From positions 1,054,001 to 1,118,000 of the forward strand of contig NC_014830.1 in NCBI RefSeq assembly GCF_000184685.1: a DNA stretch of 64,000 bases, given 5' to 3'. Made by a program: the position numbers and the translations under genes. Each line of letters starts with the position of its first letter. The first letter of the stretch is position 1. The notes below the pieces were generated by a model that saw only the letters and a list, made by a program, of their open reading frames with translations, was not told where the DNA came from and did not search any database. The DNA comes from Intrasporangium calvum DSM 43043 (lineage in GTDB: Bacteria; Actinomycetota; Actinomycetes; Actinomycetales; Dermatophilaceae). Shown in pieces: positions 16,236-26,000 of this stretch.

Positions 16236-17701
16236 GCGTTCTCTTCCTCGGGCTGGGACGGGGCCGTCGCGGGCGCCTCGACGGGCAGGCAGAGCTCGAT
16301 CTCCGTGCCGTCGGACCGGCGGCGGATCGTCGCCGTGCCGCCGTGCCGCTCCATCCGGCCGATGATCGACTCTCGCACACCCGCCCGGTCGTCCGGCACG
16401 TCGTCGAGGCTGAACCCGGTGCCGTGGTCGCGCACGAACGCCTCGACCGCCGTGGGGCCCACCTCGACGTAGGCGGTCACCGGCGGCTCGCCGTGGCGCA
16501 CGGCGTTCCATGCGGCCTCCCGGACGGCCTTGACCAGCGCCTCCAGGTGCTCGTCCATCGACCGGTCGCCGGTGACGACGAGCTCCACCGGGACCCCGTG
16601 GAGGTCCTCGATCTCGTCGAGGGCGGCCGTCAGGGCTGCGCCGAGGGTGCCGGCCCGGGCATCCTCGTCGTAGAGGTAGGAGCGCAGCTGACGCTCCTGC
16701 GCCCGGGCGAGCCGGGCCACGACGGCGGGATCGGCGGCCCGACGCTGGATCAGCGCGAGCGTCTGGAGCACCGAGTCGTGCAGGTGCGCCGCGATGTCCG
16801 CCCGCTCCGTGGCTCGGATGCGCGCCGCCTGCTCCCGCCGGAGGTTGCTCCAGAGGCGGAGGATCCACGGTGCCGCGAGCACCGCCACGCCCACGAGCGC
16901 GGCCAGCACGGCCCCCGCGACCTGCCAGATCTGGCCGACATCGGTCTGCCCGACGAGCAGGCCGACGAGGCCGAGGGTGGTGAGGCTGAGCCCTACGATG
17001 AGCCAGATCCACTGGACCGGTCGGCGGGCGCCGACGGGGTCGGCGTCGTCGAGCTGCGACCAGAAGAAGAGGGCGCCGATGGCGATGACGACGACGGGGA
17101 GGAGCACCTGCGGCTCGACCCCGATCCCGGCGCTGCCGAGCCACAAGGCCGCAGCGATGCCGAGGGCCACCACCCCGAGGAGCGCGATGACGACGGCTTC
17201 GTTGCCGCTGCGGAGCCAGGCTCGCAGCGACTTCGACGTCGGGACCCGGTGGCCCGGCTCCGCACCGGGCGCCGCACCGGGCGCCGCGCCGGGCGCCGCG
17301 CCGGGCGCTGGGGCCGCCACCCCGGGCGTGGCGGCGGCGCTCGGTGTCGCGGCCGGCCGGACGCCCGCGGACAGCTGACCCGGCTGCCCCGGCTGTGCGA
17401 TCTGGGCCGGGTCGACCGGTGAGGGAGCCGGGGCGAGGGTGCCCTCGCGCATCGTCGCCCAGAGGAACACGTAGACGGCCAGGCCCGCACCGAACGGCAC
17501 TGCCGCCACGAGGAAGCCGATCCGGACCATCTTCACGGGAACGCCGAGGTGCACCGCGAGCCCAGCCGCCACGCCGCCGATGATCCGGCCGTCGGTCGGC
17601 CGGACCAAGGGTGGGCGGAGCACAGCCGGGCGCAGCACCGCAGGTTGCGGCACGGGCTGGCTCGGCTCGGTTCGCGTGGTCACCGCTCCATCCTCACTCA
17701 C
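16232..17701 (-). CDS. PspC-fused sensor histidine kinase (LiaS-like)
   Basis: 489 aa from GTG 17701; GTG 17683 is an alternative with GAGGATGGAG upstream. The N-terminal PspC domain (about 35-88, with the GRIIGGVAAGLAVHLGVPV motif and one helix) is followed by a Pro/Ala-rich linker containing PGAAPGAAPGAAPG, four to five membrane helices (170-280), and the kinase core with H308 (AAHLHDSVLQT), N399 (EAAWNAVRHG) and G-box DHGTGF. PspC domains bind or sense membrane stress, so this kinase likely monitors envelope integrity. Upstream 17702-17808 is a short divergent promoter region. Confidence 0.92.
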   Translation of the reverse strand: MSEDGAVTTRTEPSQPVPQPAVLRPAVLRPPLVRPTDGRIIGGVAAGLAVHLGVPVKMVRIGFLVAAVPFGAGLAVYVFLWATMREGTLAPAPSPVDPAQIAQPGQPGQLSAGVRPAATPSAAATPGVAAPAPGAAPGAAPGAAPGAEPGHRVPTSKSLRAWLRSGNEAVVIALLGVVALGIAAALWLGSAGIGVEPQVLLPVVVIAIGALFFWSQLDDADPVGARRPVQWIWLIVGLSLTTLGLVGLLVGQTDVGQIWQVAGAVLAALVGVAVLAAPWILRLWSNLRREQAARIRATERADIAAHLHDSVLQTLALIQRRAADPAVVARLARAQERQLRSYLYDEDARAGTLGAALTAALDEIEDLHGVPVELVVTGDRSMDEHLEALVKAVREAAWNAVRHGEPPVTAYVEVGPTAVEAFVRDHGTGFSLDDVPDDRAGVRESIIGRMERHGGTATIRRRSDGTEIELCLPVEAPATAPSQPEEENA

Positions 17702-17746
17702 CGGACCCGGTGGGGGCGACCATCCGCTCCGTCTTTGAGGGGTGCT

Positions 17747-17764
17747 TCAGGGTTGCGTCAGGGT
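17747..17764 (+). promoter_or_regulatory. Phased TCAGGGT direct repeats (candidate regulator site)
   Basis: TCAGGGT at 17747-17753 and 17758-17764, one helical turn (11 bp) apart, in the intergenic region between the PspC kinase and the PspC/LiaF-like gene. A CACCGG-AC-CCGGTG palindrome lies at 17699-17712. Binding by the LuxR regulator is inference. Confidence 0.35.
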
Positions 17765-17808
17765 CGACCCGCATGGCTGCCCCTGCCCCGGGGGCAGAGA
17801 GTTGAGGC

Positions 17809-19173
17809 ATGAAGCACCAGACCGACCCCACCCGGAAGGGACACGGCCTCGACGGCCTCTATGACGCCCTGCGTCGCCTCGGCGTGGCGCGAGCCTCGGA
17901 CGGTCGATGGTTCGCGGGGGTCGCCGCCGGCGTCGCCCGCCGTCTCGGGATCGACCCGCTCGTGGTCCGGGCCGCCTTCATCCTGCTGGGGATGCTCTTC
18001 GGGATCGGCCTGTCGCTCTACTTCCTGCTCTGGCTGGTCCTCCCGGACGAGCAGGGCCGCATCCCCCTCGAGCAGGCCCTCAAGCACGGCGAGGGTCACT
18101 CGATCTTCCTGCTCATCGTCACCGCCGTCATCCTCTTCGGCGGCGGCCCGTGGTTCTCCAACGACAACGGCGGCGTCCGGTTCTTCGGGTTCGCCGCCTT
18201 GACCGTCGGAGCCTGGTGGTTCCTCACCCGGACCGAGTCGGGCCGGGACCTCTGGAGGTCGGGCCGCCAGGCGTTCGCCCCACCCCCGTCGGCCACGACG
18301 CCGGCGAGCCAGGCCGCTGCGGCTCCGAGCACCCTCGGCACCCCTGGCGCCGGCTCGCCATCCGCCCCCACCGGGACGTCCACGGACCCCACGACCGGGC
18401 TGCCGGTCGGTCTGTCGACGGGCAACGCCGCCGCCAACGCCGGCGCCGCGGCCTGGCCGCCGCCGACCGGGCACCCGAACCTGGCCTCGGTGACCGTCGC
18501 CGTGCCGACCCCGCCAGCGGAGCGGACCCGTGGTATCGGTTTCGCCGGCGGGCTGCTCATCCTGGGGGCCGCGATCCTCGCGGGCGTCGGCGTGCACTCC
18601 GCAGCCACGCGCCAGGACTGGCAGGGCAGCCACGTCGCCGTGGGGATCGCCGGCGGCCTGGTCGTCCTCGGCCTCGGGATCCTCGTCTCCGGGCTCGCCG
18701 GGCGCCGGGCCGGGTGGCTCGCCCCCTTCGCCCTGCTCGCGATGACCGCCTCGCTCTTCACGACCGTCATGCCGCACGGCCTGACCCAGCCCTTCTCGGC
18801 CGGCGAGCGCCACTACCAGCCGACGACCCTTCCGTCGGAGCAGAGCTACCAGCTCGGGCTCGGCCGACTGGACGTCGACCTCACCCGGGCCGACCTCGGC
18901 GGGGCCGGCGTCGAGAGGGTCGTCGCCACGATGGGCCTCGGCGAGATCAACCTCGTCGTGCCCGAGGGCGTCCGGGTGACGGTCCACGCGAGTGGCCGAG
19001 CGGGCGAGATCCTCGCCATCGACAGCAACGAGGGAGGCTCCCAGGCGAGTCGTGGAGGCACCGCCCTCGAGGACACCTTCACGTACGGGCCCGCCGACGC
19101 GGCGGACCAGCTCGTCGTCGACGCCGAGGTGGGACTCGGACAGATCACGATCCGGACCGGAGCGCGGCCATGA
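17809..19173 (+). CDS. PspC domain membrane protein with LiaF-like C-terminal domain
   Basis: 454 aa. The PspC domain (about 20-83: SDGRWFAGVAAGVARRLGID then a long helix) is followed by a second hydrophobic segment, an Ala/Pro/Thr-rich linker (about 160-230) and three to four helices (235-325). A C-terminal beta-rich domain (about 345-454) has LGRLDVDLTRADL, VVATMGLGEINLVVPEGV and EVGLGQITI, the repeating pattern of LiaF/YvqF-type proteins. With the adjacent kinase and regulator this forms a LiaFSR-like cell-envelope stress system in the cytoplasmic membrane. The stop overlaps the next gene by 4 nt (ATGA). Confidence 0.9.
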   Translation: MKHQTDPTRKGHGLDGLYDALRRLGVARASDGRWFAGVAAGVARRLGIDPLVVRAAFILLGMLFGIGLSLYFLLWLVLPDEQGRIPLEQALKHGEGHSIFLLIVTAVILFGGGPWFSNDNGGVRFFGFAALTVGAWWFLTRTESGRDLWRSGRQAFAPPPSATTPASQAAAAPSTLGTPGAGSPSAPTGTSTDPTTGLPVGLSTGNAAANAGAAAWPPPTGHPNLASVTVAVPTPPAERTRGIGFAGGLLILGAAILAGVGVHSAATRQDWQGSHVAVGIAGGLVVLGLGILVSGLAGRRAGWLAPFALLAMTASLFTTVMPHGLTQPFSAGERHYQPTTLPSEQSYQLGLGRLDVDLTRADLGGAGVERVVATMGLGEINLVVPEGVRVTVHASGRAGEILAIDSNEGGSQASRGGTALEDTFTYGPADAADQLVVDAEVGLGQITIRTGARP

Positions 19174-19676
19174 CCGAGCGCGACCCCGACCCGACCCAGC
19201 ACCTCGAGCCGTCGGACACCCAGTCCATCGAGCGGCCAGACACCCAGCAGATCGAGACCTCAGGAACGGCCATGACGCAGCACGACCCCGCCCCGCAGGG
19301 CCCGCAGTCGCCCGGTCCCGCACCCTTCAAGGTCGAGCCGGCAACCCCCGTGCCGGACGACGTCGTGCGGGACGCAGACGACGCGGCGGCTGCCCTGCCG
19401 AGCCTGCCCGTGCCCCCGCGGGCCGCCGCGCCGGCCGCGCCCTGGGCGCAGCAACCCCGGGGCTTGGTGAAGGCTCGCAGGGGGCCGCTCCCGGTCACGG
19501 TCATGCTCGGGCTGCTCAGCGTCATCGTCGCCGGATACGTCCTCGTGACCAACCTGGCCGGAGCGGACATCGACATGCGCGTCATGGGGCCGATGGTGTT
19601 CGGCTCCTTCGGCGGGCTGCTGCTCCTCGTCGGCCTGATCGGCGTCATCGCGGGCGGGCGGCGCCGCTCCGACTGA
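19170..19676 (+). CDS. Membrane protein of the PspC/LiaF-like operon, unknown function
   Basis: 168 aa, ATGA overlap with the preceding gene, so co-translated. The N-terminal 100 residues are hydrophilic, rich in Pro, Gln and Asp, with an imperfect duplication (PSDTQSIE / PDTQQIE). Two membrane helices follow (about 108-125 and 140-160) with a short GADIDMRV loop between. No known domain was recognised. The operon position suggests an accessory of the envelope-stress system. Confidence 0.82.
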   Translation: MTERDPDPTQHLEPSDTQSIERPDTQQIETSGTAMTQHDPAPQGPQSPGPAPFKVEPATPVPDDVVRDADDAAAALPSLPVPPRAAAPAAPWAQQPRGLVKARRGPLPVTVMLGLLSVIVAGYVLVTNLAGADIDMRVMGPMVFGSFGGLLLLVGLIGVIAGGRRRSD

Positions 19677-19708
19677 GCCGCCGACTCGAGGACCCGGCAA
19701 CCAGGGGG

Positions 19709-19818
19709 TATGCCGCTGGGCCGGCTCCCGCGGTCAGGTGACCTCGGGGGCCGGCTGGGCCGAGCGGGACGGTCGGACGGGGAGGTCAGCCTTCGTGCGC
19801 CGTCAGCCCAGCGGCATA
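19709..19818. repeat. Inverted pair of dispersed repeats (copies 5 and 6)
   Basis: Exact cores at 19709-19718 (+) and 19809-19818 (-), facing each other across 90 bp. Extended matches include GGTATGCCGCTGGGCC and AGCCCAGCGGCATACGG. They occupy the gap between the operon end and the M13 peptidase gene and could fold into a long-range stem. Confidence 0.85.
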
Positions 19819-19877
19819 CGGTAGTGGAGCCCGCAGGCGGCCCTGACCCAGCCGTGCCCCGACCAAGGAGACCCTCT

Positions 19878-21842
19878 GTGACCCCGCGCTCCGGCATCGA
19901 CCCCGCCAGTCTCGACCGCTCGGTGCGGCCGCAGGACAACCTCTTCCGGTTCGTCAACGGCACCTGGCTGGACACGACGGAGATCCCCGCGGACCGCGCC
20001 CGCTTCGGCAGCTTCGACCTGCTCCGTGAGCAGTCGACCGCCCGCGTGCACGAGCTCATCGAGGAGGCCGCCGCAGACCTGACCGCCGAGGTGGGCACCC
20101 CGCGCCGCCAGGTCGGCGACCTGTTCACGAGCTTCATGGACACCGAGCGGGTGGAGGAGAACGGGCTGGCGCCGCTCCTCCCGTTCCTGAGCGAGGTCGC
20201 CGCGATCGACTCCCCGCACGCCCTTGCCGCCACCCTCGGGCGCCTCCACCGAGTCGGCGTCACCGGCCTCCTCGCCCTCTACGTCAGTCCCGACCAGCGC
20301 TCGCCCGAGGACTACGCCGTCTACCTGGAGCAGTCCGGCCTCGGGCTGCCGGACGAGTCGTACTACCGCGACGAGGCCCACGCCGAGACCCGCACCGCCT
20401 ACGTCGCCCACGTCGAGCGGCTCCTCGCGCTCGCGGGAGTGCCCGAGGCCGCCGACAAGGCGACACGGATCATGGCGCTGGAGACGGAGGTCGCCCGGCA
20501 CCACTGGGACACGGTGGCGAGCCGCGACGCGGTCAAGACGTACAACGCCTACCCGCTCTCCGAGGCAGAGTCGCTCGCCCCGGGGTTCCCTTGGCACGCC
20601 TGGCTGTCCGCGATGGGGGCGCCTGAGGGTGCCGTCCCCAAGGTGGTCGTCCGGCAGCCGAGCTTCGTGACCGCGCTCAGCACGCTGCTCACCGAGGTCC
20701 CCCTGGCCGACTGGCAGGCCTGGCTCACCTTCCACGTCGTCAGCAGCTTCGCTGCGCTGCTCCCTCGGGCCATCGTCGACGAGGACTTCGACTTCTACGG
20801 GCGGACGATCTCCGGGCAGCCGGAGAACAAGGAGCGCTGGAAGCGTGGGGTGGCCGTCGTCGAGGGTGCGGTCGGCGAGGCGGTCGGCCGGCTCTACGCG
20901 GAGCGGTGGTTCCCACCCGCCGCCAAGGAGCGGATGCAGCACCTGGTCGCGAACCTCGTCGAGGCGTTCCGTCGCTCGTTCACCACGCTCGACTGGATGG
21001 GTGCCCAGACGCGCAAGGAGGCGCTCGACAAGCTCGAGCGCTTCGTCGCCAAGATCGGCTACCCCGAGGTGTGGCGCGACTACTCCGGGATCCACATCGA
21101 CCCTGCTGACCTGGTCGGGAACGTCTGTCGGGCAACGCAGTTCGAGGTCGACCGCAACTTCGCGAAGCTCGGCAAGCCGATCGACCGCACCGAGTGGTTC
21201 ATGCTGCCCCAGACGGTCAACGCGTACTACATGCCGACGATGAACGAGATCGTCTTTCCCGCCGCCATCCTCCAGCCGCCGTTCTTCGACCTCGAGGCCG
21301 ACGACGCCGTGAACTACGGCGCGATCGGGGCGGTCATCGGTCATGAGATCGGGCACGGCTTCGACGACCAGGGGTCGCGCTACGACGGGAGCGGGGCCCT
21401 GCGCGACTGGTGGACCGCGGAGGACCGGGAGCGGTTCGACGCCCTGGCGGCACGTCTCATCGAGCAGTTCAGCAGCTACACGCCCGAAGGACTCGACCCG
21501 AAGCACCGGGTCAACGGCGCCCTCACCGTCGGCGAGAACATCGGTGACTTAGGCGGGCTGCAGATCGGCTACCGGGCCTACCGGATCGCGACCGAGGACG
21601 CCGGCATGCCCGAGCTCGACGGCTTCAGCGGACCACAGCGGTTCTTCATGGGGTGGGCCCAGGTCTGGAAGGGCAAGGCCCGCACCGCAGAGGCGATCCG
21701 GCTGCTCGCTGTCGACCCGCACTCGCCGCTCGACATCCGGGGCAACGCCGTGCGCAACCTCTCGGAGTTCCACGAGGCCTTCGGCGTGAACCCCGAGGAC
21801 GGGATGTGGCTGCCGGAGGAGGATCGGGTCCGGATCTTCTGA
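19878..21842 (+). CDS. M13-family (neprilysin/PepO-like) zinc metallopeptidase
   Basis: 654 aa from GTG 19878 with AAGGAG upstream. It is an endopeptidase for short peptides. Zinc site: H489, E490 (catalytic) and H493 in VIGHEIGHGFDDQG, with third ligand E553 in GENIGDLGG. The substrate-positioning VNAYYMPTMNEIVFPAAILQ precedes it. The N-terminal M13 domain begins PQDNLFRFVNGTWL. There is no signal peptide, so it is probably cytosolic, or exported by a non-classical route as proposed for mycobacterial Zmp1. Full length for the family. Confidence 0.95.
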   Translation: MTPRSGIDPASLDRSVRPQDNLFRFVNGTWLDTTEIPADRARFGSFDLLREQSTARVHELIEEAAADLTAEVGTPRRQVGDLFTSFMDTERVEENGLAPLLPFLSEVAAIDSPHALAATLGRLHRVGVTGLLALYVSPDQRSPEDYAVYLEQSGLGLPDESYYRDEAHAETRTAYVAHVERLLALAGVPEAADKATRIMALETEVARHHWDTVASRDAVKTYNAYPLSEAESLAPGFPWHAWLSAMGAPEGAVPKVVVRQPSFVTALSTLLTEVPLADWQAWLTFHVVSSFAALLPRAIVDEDFDFYGRTISGQPENKERWKRGVAVVEGAVGEAVGRLYAERWFPPAAKERMQHLVANLVEAFRRSFTTLDWMGAQTRKEALDKLERFVAKIGYPEVWRDYSGIHIDPADLVGNVCRATQFEVDRNFAKLGKPIDRTEWFMLPQTVNAYYMPTMNEIVFPAAILQPPFFDLEADDAVNYGAIGAVIGHEIGHGFDDQGSRYDGSGALRDWWTAEDRERFDALAARLIEQFSSYTPEGLDPKHRVNGALTVGENIGDLGGLQIGYRAYRIATEDAGMPELDGFSGPQRFFMGWAQVWKGKARTAEAIRLLAVDPHSPLDIRGNAVRNLSEFHEAFGVNPEDGMWLPEEDRVRIF

Positions 21843-21877
21843 GAGACCTCCCAGACCTGGGCCGTCCGGTGGGCGGG

Positions 21878-22345
21878 TCACAGGGACAGCTTGAAGCCCA
21901 CGTGCGACCTGACGAAGCCGAGCCGCTCGTAGAAGCGGTGGGCGTCAGTGCGTGCGCGGTCCGAGGTCAGCTGCACCAGGCTGGCCCCCAGCCTCCGAGA
22001 CTCGTCCACCGCCCACTCGACGAGCGTCGTGCCGAGTCCGGAGCCGCGCTCGGTCGAGGCGACCCGGACGGCCTCGATGATCGACCTCGTCGTGCCCCGT
22101 CGGGACAGGCCGGGGATGACACTGAGCTGGAGCGTGCCGACGACTCGACCGTCGCGCTCGGCGACGACGAGGTGCTGCCCGGCGTCGGCGCAGACCCGGG
22201 TGAACGCCGCCTCGTAGAGGGCGAGGTCGTCGGGACTCTCGCGGGTGGCCCCCAGGCGATCGTCCGCGAGGAGGTCGACGATGGCGCGGATGTCGGCGCG
22301 CGTGGCGGGCCGGATCGTCAGGGCGGGAGCGTCTGGGGCGGTCAC
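21878..22345 (-). CDS. GNAT family N-acetyltransferase
   Basis: 155 aa from GTG 22345. The GNAT fold shows VVGTLQLSVIPGLSRRGT (strands 2-4), the acetyl-CoA pyrophosphate loop ASTERGSGLGTTLVEWAVDE around 100-120, and the C-terminal HRFYERLGFVRSHVGFKL. The start overlaps the stop of the upstream SRPBCC gene by 4 nt (GTGA). Substrate unknown. It converges with the M13 peptidase gene. Confidence 0.9.
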   Translation of the reverse strand: MTAPDAPALTIRPATRADIRAIVDLLADDRLGATRESPDDLALYEAAFTRVCADAGQHLVVAERDGRVVGTLQLSVIPGLSRRGTTRSIIEAVRVASTERGSGLGTTLVEWAVDESRRLGASLVQLTSDRARTDAHRFYERLGFVRSHVGFKLSL

Positions 22346-22803
22346 GCGGACTCGGCGGCCTGCCTGAGCTGGAGCAGTCCCTTCTCCAGGTCGGGACCGA
22401 TCATCTTCTCCATCGAGTAGAGCTTGCTCATCACGCGCATGACGACGTTCTGCGGGCCGGTCATGACCCACTCCACCCTCGTCCCGTGCTCCTCGGGGGT
22501 CAGCCGGAAGTCGACCCGGTTGTGCGCCTTCATCGGAGCGGCGAAGACGAGGTCGATGCCGACGTGGTCGGGGGCCGCCTCGACGATCTCCATCCGTCCC
22601 TCCCCGGCCTTGCTGTTGCCGCGCCACCCGTAGACGGCCCCCACGCCCGAGGACGCGCCGGCATAGGTGCGCTCCAGGCCCGCGTCGAGGCCCTCCCACG
22701 GCGACCACTTCTGCCACTCATGGAGGTCGGTGAGAAGGGGGAGGATCCGCTCCGGCGGCGCCGCGACCGTCGTCGCACGGCTGACTCTGAACTCCTTGGC
22801 CAT
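22342..22803 (-). CDS. SRPBCC (START-like) family protein
   Basis: 153 aa. The polyketide-cyclase/START-like lipid-binding fold is visible as SRATTVAAPPERILPLLTDL (strand 1 and first helix), WQKWSPWEGLD, VGAVYGWRGNSKAGEGRMEI and the C-terminal amphipathic helix ending LEKGLLQLRQAAES. Such proteins bind hydrophobic ligands; no enzyme activity can be assigned. It is transcribed with the GNAT gene in a two-gene operon. Confidence 0.88.
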   Translation of the reverse strand: MAKEFRVSRATTVAAPPERILPLLTDLHEWQKWSPWEGLDAGLERTYAGASSGVGAVYGWRGNSKAGEGRMEIVEAAPDHVGIDLVFAAPMKAHNRVDFRLTPEEHGTRVEWVMTGPQNVVMRVMSKLYSMEKMIGPDLEKGLLQLRQAAESA

Positions 22804-22890
22804 GGGGGCGATCCTGTCACGCCCCCGGCCGACCCCGGGGGCCCTGGACCCCGCGGGTCCGAAAAGCGCGGATACGTCCGGAACCGCGCA

Positions 22891-22900
22891 CAGCGGCATA
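22891..22900 (-). repeat. Dispersed repeat copy 7 (intergenic)
   Basis: Exact core with GCCG extension on the minus strand; the distal part (GTGCGCGG) departs from consensus. It is followed on the plus strand by GGGGTGCTTTTTTG, a T-rich run, in the 227-bp region before the RTX gene. No confident promoter was recognised there. Confidence 0.85.
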
Positions 22901-23030
22901 CGGCATGGGGTGCTTTTTTGTCGAATCCTCGGACACGGGATGAGGCCGTCGCTACCTTGGATGGTTATCGCGACTCGTGGTGAGGGCCCACCTCCACTGG
23001 GCCACGCGAGGCGCCCCTGGGGGAGGGACA

Positions 23031-26000
23031 ATGTCACGCAGGTCCGTGAACCGTCTCGTCGGTTCGATCGCGTCCGCGGTGCTCATCACCGGGTGGGGAC
23101 TGGGACCGCAGCTGCCCGCCCACGCAGCCGATCCCGACCCCGGCGTCGACCGGGTCGTCGCCATCCTCGGCGGCGGCAGTGCGACCGAGGACCTCGCGTC
23201 GTGGACCTCAGGACTTGCCGCCCTCGGGGCCTTCGGGAAGCCGATTCCCTTCGTGAGCGCCAGCCCGGGCGGGCTGGCGGGACTCGACGACCTCGTCAAG
23301 GAGGGCATCGCCGACGAGGTGGCGGGGGCCACCACGTGGGGCGCGCTCGACGCCCTGGACAAGGCGGTGTCGCTCCCCGGAGGCCGGAACGGCACCCTCG
23401 ACGTCGCCGTCGAGGACCTGGCCGACGGCAAGCGCGTGCACGTGGACCTCACCATCACCCGCACGGCGGCGAAGCAGTCGCTCACCATCAGCTCGGCCGA
23501 CCCGAAGGTGGAGCTGGCCTCGCCCGAGGGTGTCACCGTCTCGGTCGAGGCAGCGCTCTCGCTGTGGATCGTGTGGACCGGCCCGACGACGAACCGGGTG
23601 TACCTCGCCAGCGACGCAGGTCACGCTCCCCGCGTGGACGTGGACGCGACGGCTCATCTCTCGGCCTCGGCGAAGGCTGCCCTCGGCATCCTCGACGTCT
23701 CGCTCTCGAGCACCGACTTCACCGTCAAGGCCCACGCGTTCGCGAAGCTCAACGACCCCAACAACGACGGCGTCCTCGCGTTCACCGAGTCCGCCCCCGG
23801 CGACGGCGAGCTCGCTGCCGACGGATCGCTCCAAGGCCTGGTCAGCGCCGGACTCGACCCCACAGGCTCGCCCAGTGACCCGGCGACAGCCGGATCCGTC
23901 GCCGGAACGCTTGCCGTGCAAGCGGATCCCAGCGGACTCGGCTCGGCGTTCCCGACGTTCTCGGCCGACGTCACCGTCACCTGGCCGAACATCACGTCGG
24001 GCGCCCCGGTCATCTCGGCCCCGGACCTCGCCGCGGTCGTCGGAAGGTTCCAGAACATGAGCCTGCGTGACCTCGCCGACGGGCTGGCGCAGGTGGCCAC
24101 CGCCCTGACGGGGATCCAGAAGGCGAAGTTCGACGCCGACGGGTCGGGCCCCGGCACAGCCATCGCGGGAGACCTCGACCTGCCGTTCCTGCGCGGGACC
24201 GTCTCCGACGCTGTCAAGGCGAACGAGGTGCTCGTCGCCTTCCTCAAGGCCAACGTCGTGCAGGCCCCGGACCCCGGGCAGCCGGCTCCGCCCGGGTTCG
24301 ACGCGAGCACCGTCGGCAACCCGAAGTTCACCTCGCTCCAGGACCTCATCACCAGGCTCAAGGCAGCCGGGATCCCCGTCGACGGCCTCGACTGGAAACC
24401 CACGATCGACAAGCTGGCCCTCCACCTGACGATGACGAAGGCGGCGCCCTCGTCGCCGGTGCCGATGGACGCCGGCGCCGCGAAGGTCTCCAAGCCCGGC
24501 GCGAGCTATACCTCAGACGGCCTCAGCATCTCCGACGGCACGGCGTGGGAGCCGGGCCAGTGGGTCGGCATGCGCGTCGTGGCCGGCACGTCCGCCGGGG
24601 AGATCACCGCGAACACCGCGAGCTCGCTCACCCTCTCGGGCGACTGGATCGGTGGGAAGCCCGCCGACACGACCCCCTTCGTCATCCTCGGCCCGGAGGC
24701 GCAGCTCGGCGCCGTCACCTTCGGCGACGGGTTGACCAAGCTCCCTGTGGGAAGTCCTCCCGACGGCCCCCGCCAGGGGATCCTCAAGGCGAACTCCGCC
24801 CAGACCTTCGCAACCGTCACACCGTCGTTCACCGCCGACCTCACCCTGGTGCTCGACCTGCAGGAGCCTCGGACCGGCTCGGCGTGCGTGGGCTTCGAGG
24901 GGAACACCAAGCCCTGCCCGTTCACCCTGGAGACCGGGACGTTCAAGACCGAGGTGCAATCGCTGCCGCTGGGCGCGGACCGCGTGATGATCCGGACCGG
25001 CGTGCCTCTGCTGAAGGCCGACTTCCCGATCGACACGAAGGTCGACCTGACCGCCAACGCCGGCTTCTTCCAGGTCCGGCTGGAAGGCAACCTCAAGGTC
25101 TGCAACAGCTCCGCTCCGGCGAACTGCTCCACGCCCGGGACCGGCAACATGCTGACGATCGGCCTCAAGCAGGCCGGTGACGCCCAGCACGACCTCAGGC
25201 TGCGCGACCTGTTCAACGGACTGGTGACGGCGACGCCCACCGGCCCGAGCCAGGCCGGGGACCTGCTCGACGTGGCCCTTGACGTTCGAGCGTTCGGCGA
25301 CCTCACCGTGTCGGTCCCTGACGCGGCCTCCTTCTTCCCCGGCGGCGCGAAGCTCTCCGCGAAGGCGACGTGGAACGACCTGACCAAGACCTCGGGCGCG
25401 GACGGACCGCAGTTCGACCTCAGCGACCTCGACAAGGTCTTCGCGCTCGACTTCAAACCCGGCTCGCAGGCCGAGCTGTTCGCCATCGTGCTCAAGACGC
25501 TGCAGACCCTCTCCGCCCAGCTCGCCGAGGCACAGCCCGGTGGCACCACGGGGATCTTCAGCACGCAGATCCCGGGAACCGGGACATCCCTGCGCGACCT
25601 GCTCCGTCGCGACCTGTCGGGAGTCGGGGCCGGCGTCACCTACGGGGCGGACACCCTCACCGACACCAACCGGACCTTCCCGACCGCCCTGGCCGGCCGC
25701 GCGGTCGTCGTGGGCACCCAGGTCGCCGTCGTCAAGCAGACGGACGGGGTGAACACGGTCACGCTCACCAAGCCGTGGGAGACCAAGCCAGCCACCGGCG
25801 CGGCGTACACGTTCCGGTCGCCGCTCGACGACGCCCTCGACGCGATGTCGGCGCACCCGCCCCAGAACATCCAGGACCTCGTCGAGGTCCTCACCAACCG
25901 CCTCGGGAGCGACGCCCTGAAGTTCCGCTTCCTCGACGACGGTGGGACTCCCAGCATCGTTCTCGACTTCGACTGGACCCGCACGTACACGGCCTCGACC

